A stretch of DNA of 64,000 nt from Rhodococcus sovatensis (GCF_037327425.1 NZ_CP147846.1:3658001-3722000), one strand, 5' to 3'; positions 51,400 through 60,828 are shown, counted from the stretch's first letter. Numbers and translations: made by a program. The notes: generated from the letters alone by a model not told the origin.

Positions 51400-53037
51400 T
51401 CAGTTCTCCTGATCTTTCGTGTCCACTGTCTTCACATCGCCGATCAGTCGTTCGCAGAGTCGGTCGAATTCTTCGCCCCAGCCCGCCTGATCGGTCCGAG
51501 CGAGGCCACCGAGTTCTACTACAGTACGTCGTGTGTCCGAATCGGTGCGCAGTCGGACCCACACTCGACGACGTTTGATCACCAGGGACACCAGCAGTCC
51601 ACCCATCATCGTCAACGCGAACACCAGCACCCACGTCTGAGCCGGGTCGTGCGAGACCTGCAGGTTGACGAACTCCTCGGCACCGTCGAATCGGACCTCG
51701 GTGCCGTCGGAGAGCGTCGAACTCTCCCCCGGCATCAGGTTCACACGGTCCTGTTTGACGAGTCTGCCCTGGTTGATCATCTCCTGATTCAAGGAGAACA
51801 ACGACTGCGGGTACCCGGTGTCGAGACCGGTGTCTCCGCGATAGATATCGATCGCGACGGCTGGATCGGTCATCGCCGGGTAGCTCGACGACAGCAGGTT
51901 GCCATGGAAGAACGCCGTCGGCGCGAACAGTCCTTCGATCGCGATCTGGTTCTGTCTACGTTCCGTCGCCTCCGGGTAGAGACCACCGGGCGGGTCGATC
52001 CGTAGCACCCCACTGGACAGGAAGGTGGTGGCGTCGGTCGGCTGCCACTGGACGGTCTCGGTGCGGGTCTCGCCGTTCGGGAACGTGACGGTGAAGGTCG
52101 GCGCGTACCCGTGCCCCTGCAGGTAGACCCTGTCCCCTGCCACGCGCAGTGGGTGATTGACCTGAAGTACGTCCTCACGCCAGACGTTGTTCGCCAGATC
52201 GTCCTCGGCCTGATATTCGATGTTCGAGGTGAACATCTCGGCCTGGCCGTTATCGAGGTAGTCGGCCTTGAAGTCCTTCACACGGATACACAGCGGTTCC
52301 AGATCGGTACCGTCGACTCGATAGCCGGCGCGAAATCCGTCGTAGATGGCCGGCGTAGTACTGCAGATGCCGGGTCCGTCGTTCGCGATGACGATGACGT
52401 TGCCCTCGTACCCGTAAAGCTTGCCCAGCGCGATCGCGGCGAGCAGTCCGACGAGCGAGAGATGGAAGACGAGGTTGCCGAACTCGCGGAAGTATCCCTT
52501 CTCCGCCGAGAGCGTCACTTCCTCACCCGAACCACGCACTGCCACCCTCCAGCCACGCAGCTGTGACTTCACCTTGGCTGCGGTCTCCTCGGCCGTGGCG
52601 TCGACGGTGTACTCACGGTGGTGCGGCAGCCTCGCGAGATTGCGAGGCGTCGGTACGGGTTTGGTGCGCAGCGCCTTCGCATGCTCGATACACCTCGGCA
52701 CGATGCAGCCGATGAGCGAGACGAACAGGAGCGCATAGATGGCGGTGAACCAGAAACTGGAGAAGACGTCGAACAGCTCGAGCTTGTCCATCAGCGGTCC
52801 GAGAGTCGGCCTGGCCGCGATGTATTCGTCGACCTTGCCGGCATTGAGGCTCCGCTGCGGAACCAACGCCCCGGGAATCGCTGCGAACGCGAGGAGGAAC
52901 AGCAGCACCAACGCGGTCCGCATACTCGTGAGCGACCGCCACGTGTTGCGCACCAACGCAACCGCGCGCCCGACGGCCGACTGCCGAGGAGGGTTCGACG
53001 GCGGGCGGGTATCGAGATCCGTCATATCGCCGCTCAT
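51400..53037 (-). CDS. resB: cytochrome c biogenesis protein ResB (Ccs1)
   Basis: The 545-residue protein has N-terminal membrane helices (about residues 35-60 and 95-118), a third near 190, a large extracytoplasmic domain and a last helix near 480 (VLVFALTMMGGLLVSLVI). RSLNAGKVDEYIAARPTLGPLMDKLELFDVFSSFWF is the typical ResB start. ATG 53037 overlaps the ccdA stop by 4 bp (ATGA), as expected for coupled translation. Confidence 0.94.
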   Translation of the reverse strand: MSGDMTDLDTRPPSNPPRQSAVGRAVALVRNTWRSLTSMRTALVLLFLLAFAAIPGALVPQRSLNAGKVDEYIAARPTLGPLMDKLELFDVFSSFWFTAIYALLFVSLIGCIVPRCIEHAKALRTKPVPTPRNLARLPHHREYTVDATAEETAAKVKSQLRGWRVAVRGSGEEVTLSAEKGYFREFGNLVFHLSLVGLLAAIALGKLYGYEGNVIVIANDGPGICSTTPAIYDGFRAGYRVDGTDLEPLCIRVKDFKADYLDNGQAEMFTSNIEYQAEDDLANNVWREDVLQVNHPLRVAGDRVYLQGHGYAPTFTVTFPNGETRTETVQWQPTDATTFLSSGVLRIDPPGGLYPEATERRQNQIAIEGLFAPTAFFHGNLLSSSYPAMTDPAVAIDIYRGDTGLDTGYPQSLFSLNQEMINQGRLVKQDRVNLMPGESSTLSDGTEVRFDGAEEFVNLQVSHDPAQTWVLVFALTMMGGLLVSLVIKRRRVWVRLRTDSDTRRTVVELGGLARTDQAGWGEEFDRLCERLIGDVKTVDTKDQEN

Positions 53038-53855
53038 ATCGGGAGCACCACATCGGATACGAATGCGTCGCGGACCCAGCTCACGAACACGTCCCACGCA
53101 CCTGTGACGAGTGCAATTCCTACTGCTATCAACATGATTCCGCCGAACACCTGTATCTGTCGTGCATGGGTGCGAAGCCAACCGACTCCGCGTAGGGCGC
53201 TCACCGAACCGAACGCGAGAATCACGAATGGCAGACCGAGGCCGAGGCAGTACGCGATGATCAGCGCGACACCGCGGGCCGCCGTAGCGCCCTCGGTACC
53301 CGCCGCGAGCGAGATGACGCTGGCGAGCGTCGGGCCGAGACAGGGTGTCCATCCGAGCGCGAACACCCCGCCGAGCAGCGGCGCACCGAGCAGACTGCTG
53401 ACCCGTCGAGGCTCGAACCGAACGTCACGCTGCAGCGCCGGAACGAGTCCGATGAACACCAATCCCATTGCGATGGTGATGACTCCGCCGATGCGCATCA
53501 GCAGTTCACGGTTGACCGACAGTGCCGAAATCGCACCGAACACGGTCGCAGTGGCCAGTACGAACACTACGGTGAAGCCCAGGACGAACAGTCCGGCTGC
53601 ACCCGCGACCCGCAACCTGGTCGATGCCCGGACCTTCGTCGTCGCAGCTTCGGACGCTGTCACCGCCGGAGCGTCGGCGCCGACGACACCCGCCAGGTAC
53701 GACAGATAGCCGGGAACGAGCGGGACGACACACGGGGACGCGAACGACACGAGCCCGGCGAGGATGCAGACACCGAACGCGAGAATCAGTGGACCCGTCG
53801 CAGCCGTCGTCTGGAACGTCTCGCCTATACCGGCCGCGTAAAACTGGTGACTCAC
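53034..53855 (-). CDS. ccdA: cytochrome c biogenesis protein CcdA
   Basis: The 273-residue membrane protein relays electrons from thioredoxin to the extracytoplasmic thiol reductase. The two redox cysteines lie in SFASPCVVPLVPGYLSYL near residue 46 and LGWTPCLGPTLASV near residue 173. Six or more hydrophobic helices are present. It overlaps both neighbours by 4 bp. Confidence 0.95.
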   Translation of the reverse strand: MSHQFYAAGIGETFQTTAATGPLILAFGVCILAGLVSFASPCVVPLVPGYLSYLAGVVGADAPAVTASEAATTKVRASTRLRVAGAAGLFVLGFTVVFVLATATVFGAISALSVNRELLMRIGGVITIAMGLVFIGLVPALQRDVRFEPRRVSSLLGAPLLGGVFALGWTPCLGPTLASVISLAAGTEGATAARGVALIIAYCLGLGLPFVILAFGSVSALRGVGWLRTHARQIQVFGGIMLIAVGIALVTGAWDVFVSWVRDAFVSDVVLPI

Positions 53856-54454
53856 TGCTGATCGGGCTCCTCGCCCGCTATCCGTTCGACGACGGGTTGC
53901 AGGTCCTCGGTCAGGAGTTCACGCAGGAACACCGCTGCGACGCGGTGTTGCTTGTCGAGAACGATGGTCGTCGGGACGACCGACGTGGGGATGCCGCCGA
54001 GCGCGGTGAGCGTGCGCATGGGCGGGTCGTAGATCGACGGGTACGTCACCTTGTTGTCGACGACGAAGTCCTGCGCTTTGTCCTGGGCAGCGTCGCGCAC
54101 GTTGATACCGAGGAACTGGACGCCGAGATCCTTGGTGTTGACGAAGACCTCTTCCAGATCGTCGGCCTCGCCGCGACACGGCCCGCACCACTGACCCCAG
54201 ACGTTCAACACCACCGCCTTGTCCTCGTAGTCGGACAGCGAGGTGGTCTTGCCCTCTTCCATCAAGTCCGGTCCGGACAACTCTCCGAGGGTGCCGCGCT
54301 CTGACGGCGGGTCGTAGAAGATTTCGGTCTGGCCACCCGGTGAGACGAAATCGAACGTTCCGCCGGTTGCCACTGCATCGGTGCCGGTCGCGCATCCGGA
54401 GACGAGCGTGAGCGCCGACAGTGCAGCTGCTGCGGACAGAAGAAACTTGCGCAT
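53852..54454 (-). CDS. TlpA/ResA-like thioredoxin-fold lipoprotein
   Basis: The 200-residue protein has a signal peptide with lipobox VSGC (Cys21) and a thioredoxin active site W-C-G-P-C at residues 89-93, with the cis-Pro segment GIPTSVVPTTIVLD. It would keep apocytochrome cysteines reduced, fed by CcdA. It lies 7 bp after the phosphatase gene and overlaps ccdA by 4 bp. Confidence 0.92.
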   Translation of the reverse strand: MRKFLLSAAAALSALTLVSGCATGTDAVATGGTFDFVSPGGQTEIFYDPPSERGTLGELSGPDLMEEGKTTSLSDYEDKAVVLNVWGQWCGPCRGEADDLEEVFVNTKDLGVQFLGINVRDAAQDKAQDFVVDNKVTYPSIYDPPMRTLTALGGIPTSVVPTTIVLDKQHRVAAVFLRELLTEDLQPVVERIAGEEPDQQ

Positions 54455-54461
54455 CGGAGTA

Positions 54462-55130
54462 TCAGGCCCCGGTCACTCGGGGGTCGCTGGCGCCGGCGGG
54501 TTCGGAGTAGACGATGTCTACGAGGGTGTCACCCTCGTAGACCAGCGAGGTCAACGACGCCAGGCCGCACTGACGGTGCCGCGGATCGTGCCAGAGCCGC
54601 TCGCCTTGGAGGAACCGACGCAGCGTCCACACGGGCAGCTGGTGGCTGACGCACACGGCCTCGTGTCCGACGGCTGCGACGCGCGCGGCATTCACCGCGG
54701 CCAGCATTCGGTGCGCGATCTGCAGGTAGGGCTCGCCCCACGACGGGGTGAACGGGTCGCGCAGCTTCCACCAGTGACGCGGACGACGGAGCGCACCGTC
54801 GCCGACCGCCACCCGCAGACCCTCGAACTCGTTGCCGGCCTCGATGAGGTTCTCGTCCTCGGCGATCTGAAGGCCGTGAGCTTTCGCGATCGGACCTGCC
54901 GTTTCCTGCGCTCGTTGAAGAGGCGACGCGACGACATGCGTGATGTCGTGTCCGGCAAGAGCATTCGCGACGGCAGTGGCCTGCGCTTGCCCGGTCACCG
55001 AGAGACGAAAGCCCGGCAGGCGTCCGTACAGGATGCCCTTCGGGTTGTGCACCTCACCGTGCCGCAGTACATGGACGATCGTCCGCGTTGCCTGATGCGG
55101 GTGGAGATCGCTGGAGTCGGGGATGCTCAC
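54462..55130 (-). CDS. histidine phosphatase family protein (phosphoglycerate mutase-like)
   Basis: The 222-residue protein has the catalytic L-R-H-G-E motif near residue 20, SPLQRAQETAGPIA near residue 68 and the second His in CVSHQLPVW near residue 165. It is likely a small-molecule phosphatase, substrate unknown. GTG 55130 overlaps the hemL stop (GTGA). Its place between hemL and the thioredoxin gene is the same in M. tuberculosis (Rv0525). Confidence 0.87.
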   Translation of the reverse strand: MSIPDSSDLHPHQATRTIVHVLRHGEVHNPKGILYGRLPGFRLSVTGQAQATAVANALAGHDITHVVASPLQRAQETAGPIAKAHGLQIAEDENLIEAGNEFEGLRVAVGDGALRRPRHWWKLRDPFTPSWGEPYLQIAHRMLAAVNAARVAAVGHEAVCVSHQLPVWTLRRFLQGERLWHDPRHRQCGLASLTSLVYEGDTLVDIVYSEPAGASDPRVTGA

Positions 55131-56449
55131 TTGATTCCTGCTTCTGCTCGGGCCGCTGCACGAGCGGCGTCGGGAAGTGCGTCGGCGATGATCTCGAAAG
55201 CACGGTCGTCGAGAGCCGCAGACACGAACCACGCCTCGAACGCGCTAGGCGGCGGGTACACACCACGTGAGAGCAGGCCATGGAAGAACGCCGGGTAGCG
55301 CCACGTCTCGGCCGCTTTGGCGCCCGCATAATCGGTGACGGGTCCGTCGGAGAAGAACACGCTCACCATAGTGCCTGCGAACTGCACGTGATGACGAACT
55401 CCGGCCTCGGTCAGCGCATCGCCCAGCAGTCCGCCGAGACGCTCGGAGTTCTTCTGCAGCTTCTCGTAGACGGTCGCGTCCGCAAGCTGCAGGCTCGCGA
55501 GCCCCGCTGCGACTGCGACGGGGTTACCCGACAACGTTCCCGCCTGGTAGACGGGTCCGGCCGGTGCCAGGTAGGCCATGATGTCGGCGCGTCCACCGAA
55601 CGCGGCTGCGGGCAACCCGCCCGACATGACCTTGCCGAACGTATAAAGATCGCCGGCAACGCCGTCGATGCCGTACCACCCTGCGGCGCTGACACGGAAG
55701 CCCGTCATCACCTCGTCCATAATGAGCAGCGCACCGTTGTCGGTGGCCTGGCGTCGGAGCCCCTCGTTGAATCCGGGGACGGGCGGGATCGCGCCCATGT
55801 TCCCGGCCGCAGCCTCGGTGATGATGCAGGCGATCTCGCCCGGATTCGCCGCGAATGCTGCAGTGACTGCGGCGAGGTCGTTGTAAGGAACGACGATCGT
55901 GTCCGACGCCTGCGCGCCCGTGACTCCCGGAGATGTGGGCAGTCCGAGGGTGGCGAGACCGGATCCCGCGTCGGCGAGCAGCGCGTCGACGTGGCCGTGA
56001 TAGCAGCCGGAGAACTTGACGATCTTGGTGCGACCGGTGAAACCGCGCGCAAGCCGTACGGCGCTCATCGTCGCCTCTGTGCCCGAATTCACAAGGCGAA
56101 CCTGCTCGACGGGACCTACTCGACGGACGATCTCCTCGGCTAGCGCGATCTCACGCTCGGTCGGGGCGCCGAACGACAGCCCGGTCGATGCTGCCTTCTG
56201 CACCGCCTCCACGACGACCGGATGCGCGTGTCCGTGGATCATCGGGCCCCACGACGAGATCAGGTCGACGTAGCTGTTGCCGTCGGCGTCGATCATTGTG
56301 TAGCCGCTGGCCTCGGTGATGAAGCGCGGCGTACCGCCGACCGAGTGGAAAGCGCGCACCGGCGAGTTCACCCCGCCTGGAATGACCGCGCTCGCGCGCT
56401 CGAAAAGCTGGGCCGAAATCGGGGCGTCGTTGCCGGTGGATACAGTCAC
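55127..56449 (-). CDS. hemL: glutamate-1-semialdehyde 2,1-aminomutase
   Basis: The 440-residue PLP enzyme makes 5-aminolevulinate in the C5 heme pathway. It shows GGVNSPVRAFHSVGGTPRFI at the start, LIMDEVMTGFRV for cofactor binding and the lysine in YTFGKVMSGGLPAAAFGG near residue 265. It heads a tightly overlapping string that includes the cytochrome c machinery, tying heme supply to its use. Confidence 0.97.
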   Translation of the reverse strand: MTVSTGNDAPISAQLFERASAVIPGGVNSPVRAFHSVGGTPRFITEASGYTMIDADGNSYVDLISSWGPMIHGHAHPVVVEAVQKAASTGLSFGAPTEREIALAEEIVRRVGPVEQVRLVNSGTEATMSAVRLARGFTGRTKIVKFSGCYHGHVDALLADAGSGLATLGLPTSPGVTGAQASDTIVVPYNDLAAVTAAFAANPGEIACIITEAAAGNMGAIPPVPGFNEGLRRQATDNGALLIMDEVMTGFRVSAAGWYGIDGVAGDLYTFGKVMSGGLPAAAFGGRADIMAYLAPAGPVYQAGTLSGNPVAVAAGLASLQLADATVYEKLQKNSERLGGLLGDALTEAGVRHHVQFAGTMVSVFFSDGPVTDYAGAKAAETWRYPAFFHGLLSRGVYPPPSAFEAWFVSAALDDRAFEIIADALPDAARAAARAEAGIK

Positions 56450-56500
56450 GAACCCCAGTGTCCCAGGTTTGCCGATCTCGCCAACTACAGGGCGTAATAA

Positions 56501-56974
56501 TCAGCCCTTCTTGCGCTTCTTGTCCTTCTTGTCTTCGTCGTCCTCGTCCTCGTCCTCCGGCATGACGATCATCGCGACCAGAACAACCGCCCAGATACCG
56601 AGCGGCCACATCGGCCAGTATCCGGTCAGTTCGCCTTCGGAGATGGACTGAAACCCCCAGATTCCCGTCATGATGATGGCGCCACCGAACCACCAACGCC
56701 ACTCATCGAAGTACTCACGCCACTGTGCGGCGTCCTTGGACTTCGCGAGGAACTTCGATTCGGGATCTTCGGAGGCCGAGAATTTGGGGGATACGGGCAA
56801 ATCGTCGGTTACCCGAGCCAACTCACCCCTCGTTGCCGACAGCCACACTGCGTCGAGCCGCTCCTCGTACTCGGCAAGTGTCAGCCTGCCGTCGGCCATC
56901 GCTGTTCCGAGCAGCTTCGCTGTCGCCTCACGCTCGGCGGTTCCGACGCGCAGCTTCTCCATATCGGAACTCAT
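56501..56974 (-). CDS. DUF1707 domain membrane protein
   Basis: The 157-residue protein opens with a DUF1707 domain (LRVGTAEREATAKLLGTAMADGRLTLAEYEERL, about residues 8-60). Two hydrophobic helices follow (about 95-112 and 120-140), then an Asp/Glu then Lys-rich tail (EDEDEDDEDKKDKKRKKG). DUF1707 is common in actinobacterial membrane and SHOCT-like proteins; function unknown. It stands between hemL and a terminator hairpin. Confidence 0.85.
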   Translation of the reverse strand: MSSDMEKLRVGTAEREATAKLLGTAMADGRLTLAEYEERLDAVWLSATRGELARVTDDLPVSPKFSASEDPESKFLAKSKDAAQWREYFDEWRWWFGGAIIMTGIWGFQSISEGELTGYWPMWPLGIWAVVLVAMIVMPEDEDEDDEDKKDKKRKKG

Positions 56975-57075
56975 CTCGCACTCCTGACGTACCGATCGGT
57001 ATCCGAATTGTCAGGTTATCGCCTATCTCCGACATCTTCAGCTCTTTGGTTTCGGACAACCCTCCGGAAAACAAG

Positions 57076-57124
57076 AAAGCCGCCGACATCAGGCCTCGTT
57101 CAGAAGGGGCCTGATGCCGACGGA
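57076..57124 (-). terminator. hairpin terminator after the coiled-coil membrane gene
   Basis: CATCAGGCC (57087-57095) pairs with GGCCTGATG (57108-57116), extended outward by GCCG/CGGC-type pairing. On the minus strand it is followed by CTTTCTTGTTTTCC, a T-rich tail. It lies about 15 bp after the stop of the gene at 57139-57627. Confidence 0.75.
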
Positions 57125-57138
57125 CGTCTCGGGTCGAG

Positions 57139-57627
57139 CTACGGGCGGCGGCGCTCCGCGTCACGTTCGGTGTCAGCAGGGTTCACCTGTGCGTGGCGGG
57201 CGTCATGTGTGCCCTCCACGGATGCCTCGCCTACTGCACCCGGCTGCGCGTTGCGCTTGACTGCTGCATCTGGCTGCGCGTTGCGCTTGACGTCGGGATC
57301 GATCTTGTTGGCCCGCTCGTATTCGGCGTCGAGCTCATCGCGCGAGGTGGCAGCATCGCCCAGATGCGTCTCGGCCTGCAGATTGAGCCTGCGAGCCTCG
57401 GCGGCCTTGGCCTCGGCATCGGCCTGCGCGCGTCGGGCTTTGGCGGCGCTCTCGTCGGCGAGAGCTTGACGCTCGTCGACCTCGGTTGTCCGCTCTGCGG
57501 CCTTCTCGCGAATTCGCTCGGCCTCTACTCGTTTGGCCGCTTGCTGCTTACGCGTCAGCGCGAGCGCAATGGCCACGATGAGCAGAACGACGACGACGGC
57601 TATGACGATCCACACTGCTGTATTCAT
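57139..57627 (-). CDS. single-pass membrane protein with coiled coil
   Basis: The 162-residue protein has an N-terminal helix (TAVWIVIAVVVVLLIVAIALAL) and an Ala/Glu/Arg-rich coiled-coil region (about residues 27-105), then a variable tail. The tail holds a 30-bp-period duplication (57242-57261 and 57272-57291) that yields VKRNAQP twice. Function and family are unknown; it lies 32 bp downstream of bioD and has its own terminator. Confidence 0.7.
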   Translation of the reverse strand: MNTAVWIVIAVVVVLLIVAIALALTRKQQAAKRVEAERIREKAAERTTEVDERQALADESAAKARRAQADAEAKAAEARRLNLQAETHLGDAATSRDELDAEYERANKIDPDVKRNAQPDAAVKRNAQPGAVGEASVEGTHDARHAQVNPADTERDAERRRP

Positions 57628-57659
57628 TACCTACCCCAATTATCGGACGAGATAATCGG

Positions 57660-58364
57660 TTACCCGTCAGAGGTCGAGGCAAACCCCAGAACGTCTGCCA
57701 CCGCCGTCGCCTCGAACCAACCATCGGCCGCCGACCGGAACGATTGCCTGCTCATGGTCCCGACCGAGGCGGGGATGCATCCGAGGACCGGTCGGCCGGT
57801 GACGTCGGGAAGTTCGACGAGGTTGGTCCGCGCGGCCAGGTCGGGTTCTGACGGCCACGCCCCGACGATCAGCCCGGCACAGAACACCCCGGCATTGCTC
57901 AGGGCACCGACCGTCAGCGCCGTGTGGTTCAGCGTCCCCAGTTCGGCGCTGCACACCACCACGACCTGTGCACCGAGCTCCGCCGCTACGTCGAGGAGAG
58001 TGAACCCGTCCGCGCCGAGGCGCACGAGAAGCCCGCCTGCACCCTCCACGAGAACGACGTCGGTATCGAGTGATCGGATATCGGTGAGCACGGATCCGAG
58101 TTCGAGGAGAGGCGCGGACGCCAGGCGTGCCGCGACATCCGGGGCCAGCGGGTCCCGGTAGCGAGCCGACTCAACCGTTCGCTCCACGCCCGCCAGGCGT
58201 CGAACCTCGGCTAGGTCACCGGGTTCGCCAGGCTCGACGCCGGTCTGAGCCGGCTTGACGACGGAGACGGATGCACCGAGGTTCATCGCGGTCACAGCGA
58301 GCGCTGCCGTCGCGATCGTCTTCCCGACGCCGGTCGATGTGCCGGTCACGACCAGAACCGTCAT
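57660..58364 (-). CDS. bioD: dethiobiotin synthetase
   Basis: The 234-residue P-loop enzyme closes the ureido ring of dethiobiotin. Walker A is GTSTGVGKTIATAALA at residues 8-23, VVKPAQTG is near residue 40 and EGAGGLLVRLG near residue 110. It overlaps bioF by 4 bp at the start. Confidence 0.96.
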   Translation of the reverse strand: MTVLVVTGTSTGVGKTIATAALAVTAMNLGASVSVVKPAQTGVEPGEPGDLAEVRRLAGVERTVESARYRDPLAPDVAARLASAPLLELGSVLTDIRSLDTDVVLVEGAGGLLVRLGADGFTLLDVAAELGAQVVVVCSAELGTLNHTALTVGALSNAGVFCAGLIVGAWPSEPDLAARTNLVELPDVTGRPVLGCIPASVGTMSRQSFRSAADGWFEATAVADVLGFASTSDG

Positions 58365-59494
58365 ACCCGAGCACCGTCGAGGACCGAACCGAGAACGGAC
58401 CCGATCACGTCCAGCTCGTTCTCGGTCAGGTTCGCCCGCGCAGTGAGCCGTAGCCGTGACGTGCCTTCCGGTACCGACGGCGGCCGGAAGCATCCGACGT
58501 GCACCCCTCGTGAATATGCCTCGCGTGCTGCATCGTAAGCACGCTCGGGATCTCCCAGAATTACCGAGACGACAGCAGATTCGGGTACGTCCGCGCCCAC
58601 GATCTCGGCCAACTGAGCGGCGCGCACACGCACCGCAGCGGCTCGTTCGGGCTCACGAGCGAGCACCGCCAGCGCGGCACGGGCAGCGCCGACTGCGGCT
58701 GGGGCGAGGCCCGTGTCGAAGATGAAGGGTCGTGCGACGTCGATCAGATGCGCCCGCACTGCGGCAGGGCCGAGGACGACTCCCCCCTGCGATGCCAGCG
58801 ACTTCGACAGTGTCGCGGTGACGATCACATCGGGTAGTCCCTGCAGGCCCAGTTCGTGGACGAGCCCGCGGCCCCCGTCGCCCCGGACACCGATCCCGTG
58901 CGCTTCGTCGACGAGGAGAACAGCCGAGTGACGTCGACACAGCGCATGCAGCTCGCGGAGCGGCGCGAGATCCCCGTCGGCACTGAAGACCGAATCGGTG
59001 ACGACGAGTGCTCGGTCTTCGGTTCGCGTGCGAAGCGCCAGCTCCACCGCGGCCAGGTTTCGTCGGTCGTACACCTCGATGCGTGCCCGCGACAGTCGGC
59101 ACGCATCGACGAGAGATGCGTGCGACGCCGAATCGGACAGGATCAGCGTTCCCCGCCCGGACAGTGCTGCCACAACACCGAGATTCGCGGTGTACCCCGA
59201 GGAGAAAACCAGAGCCGACTCGGCTCCGACGAAGGCGGCCAACTCGGAGTCGAGCTGCTCGTGCAGGACGGTGGTACCGCTCACCAGGCGTGAACCCGTT
59301 GAGCCTGCACCCCAATCGCGCACCGCGGCGCACGCAGCGTCCACGACGTCGGGGTGGCGACACAGTCCGAGGTAGTCGTTGGAGGCGAGATCGATCACCC
59401 CCGGCTGTGCACACGTGCGGGGGCGCAGGTCTCGGTGCACGCCGCGCTCGAGTCGCAGAGTCGCCGCATCGGTCAACCAGTCGAGTGTCGCCAC
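58361..59494 (-). CDS. bioF: 8-amino-7-oxononanoate synthase
   Basis: The 377-residue alpha-oxoamine synthase joins pimeloyl thioester and alanine. It has SNDYLGLCRHPDVV near residue 40, GAGSTGSRLVSG near residue 68, DEAHGIGVRG near residue 195 and the PLP lysine in TATLSKSLASQGG near residue 228. GTG 59494 is chosen by comparison with family N termini. It lies 25 bp after bioA. Confidence 0.95.
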   Translation of the reverse strand: MATLDWLTDAATLRLERGVHRDLRPRTCAQPGVIDLASNDYLGLCRHPDVVDAACAAVRDWGAGSTGSRLVSGTTVLHEQLDSELAAFVGAESALVFSSGYTANLGVVAALSGRGTLILSDSASHASLVDACRLSRARIEVYDRRNLAAVELALRTRTEDRALVVTDSVFSADGDLAPLRELHALCRRHSAVLLVDEAHGIGVRGDGGRGLVHELGLQGLPDVIVTATLSKSLASQGGVVLGPAAVRAHLIDVARPFIFDTGLAPAAVGAARAALAVLAREPERAAAVRVRAAQLAEIVGADVPESAVVSVILGDPERAYDAAREAYSRGVHVGCFRPPSVPEGTSRLRLTARANLTENELDVIGSVLGSVLDGARV

Positions 59495-59519
59495 CCGAGC
59501 GACCCTACTTGAACGGCGT

Positions 59520-60701
59520 TCAAGTTTGCGCGACAGCCCCCAGCGCCGCACAGATGCGCGCGATCTCGTCTGCACTGCAGATGTACGGCGGCATCGCATA
59601 GACGAGACGTCCGAATGGTCGCAGCCACACGCCCTCCGCTACCGCAGCGTCGGTCGCTCGTTGCATATCCACGGGCTCGTCCATCTCCACGACGCCGATG
59701 CCGCCGAGCACACGCACGTCGGCGACGCCGTCGAGTGTCTCGACTCCAGCCAAGCCGTCGCGCAGGCCCTGTTCGATGCCCGCCACCTCGGCTCGCCAGT
59801 CCCGTTCGAGAAGAAGTTCGACGGCTGCGACTGCGACCGCGCATGCCAGCGGGTTTGCCATGAACGTCGGGCCGTGCATCAAACCGCCTGCCGCACCCGC
59901 ACTGATCGTCTCGGCAACGGGCGAGGTGCACAGCGCAGCGGCAAGCGTCATGTAACCGCCGGTCAACGCCTTACCGACGCACATCACATCGGGTGCCACA
60001 CCCGCGTGGTCCGCCGCGAACAGCTCGCCGGTACGTCCGAATCCAGTGGCGATCTCGTCGAACACCAGAAGAACGTCGTGCTCGTCGGCCATTCGACGGA
60101 GCTCGGTCAGGTACCTCGAATCATGGAACCGCATTCCGCCCGCGCCCTGCACGATCGGTTCGACCACGATGGCGGCAACCTCGTCCCGGTGCCGCTCGAG
60201 TAGCTCCTCGAAGAGACGCACGTAGTCGGGCTCGTAATCATGCGGCGGTGCGGGCGCGAAGATCTGCCGATTGAGCACGTCCGACCACAGCGAGTGCATT
60301 CCGCCATCGGGATCGCAGATGCTCATCGGCGCGAACGTGTCACCGTGATACCCGCCGCGCCACGTCAACAGCCTGCGCTTGCTCTCCCGCCCGCGCGCAC
60401 GCCAATACTGGATGCACATCTTCACGGCGACCTCGACCGACACCGAACCGGAATCGGCGAAGAAAACCTTGTCCAGACCCTCCGGCGTGATACGCACCAA
60501 TAGTTCCGCGAGCCGTGCCGCAGGTTCGTGAGTCAGTCCGCCGAACATGACGTGGCTCATTCTGCCCAGCTGATCGCGGGCGGCGGCGTCGAGCACTGGA
60601 TGGCGGTAGCCGTGCACCGCTGCCCACCACGAACTCATCCCGTCTATGAGTTCACGGCCGTCGGCGAGCGTCAGCCGGACACCGTCGGCGCCGGCAACCA
60701 C
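59520..60701 (-). CDS. bioA: adenosylmethionine-8-amino-7-oxononanoate aminotransferase (start unresolved)
   Basis: The class III PLP aminotransferase makes 7,8-diaminononanoate. SSWWAAVHGYRHPVLD, WRGGYHGDTFAPMSICDP, FDEIATGFGRTG and KALTGGYMTLAAAL are all present. The first in-frame start codon is GTG 60701, but the same frame continues upstream to 60825 and encodes SSIDARHVWHPYGGFP, which matches the BioA N terminus. No ATG, GTG or TTG occurs in that extension. True initiation may be at a rare codon (ATC 60785 would give a good length) or a small frameshift is present. It heads the bioA-bioF-bioD operon. Confidence 0.9.
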   Translation of the reverse strand: MVAGADGVRLTLADGRELIDGMSSWWAAVHGYRHPVLDAAARDQLGRMSHVMFGGLTHEPAARLAELLVRITPEGLDKVFFADSGSVSVEVAVKMCIQYWRARGRESKRRLLTWRGGYHGDTFAPMSICDPDGGMHSLWSDVLNRQIFAPAPPHDYEPDYVRLFEELLERHRDEVAAIVVEPIVQGAGGMRFHDSRYLTELRRMADEHDVLLVFDEIATGFGRTGELFAADHAGVAPDVMCVGKALTGGYMTLAAALCTSPVAETISAGAAGGLMHGPTFMANPLACAVAVAAVELLLERDWRAEVAGIEQGLRDGLAGVETLDGVADVRVLGGIGVVEMDEPVDMQRATDAAVAEGVWLRPFGRLVYAMPPYICSADEIARICAALGAVAQT

Positions 60702-60812
60702 GAGCGGCCTGGTCGTGGACGGGAACCCACCGTACGGGTGCCAGACGTGCCGAGCGTCGATTGAGGAGATCTCTGTCGTGTCGATGCGGACACAATAACC
60801 GCACTCATCCTT

Positions 60813-60828
60813 GTAACACGCATGTTAC
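60813..60828. promoter_or_regulatory. palindrome in the bioA promoter region
   Basis: GTAACACGCATGTTAC is a 16-bp dyad (GTAACA and TGTTAC arms, 4-bp centre) between divergent bioA and the small gene at 60850. A biotin-dependent repressor such as BioQ is a candidate reader, but its exact consensus in this genus is not verified here. Confidence 0.5.

Noticed and set aside
50113..52005. A 630-codon plus-strand frame across ccsB and resB
   Set aside because: It is antisense to well-supported membrane genes and has no recognisable motif.
60793..60793. GTG 60793 as the start of bioA
   Set aside because: It is in a different frame and its reading ends shortly at a TGA without BioA similarity, unless a base is missing from the sequence.
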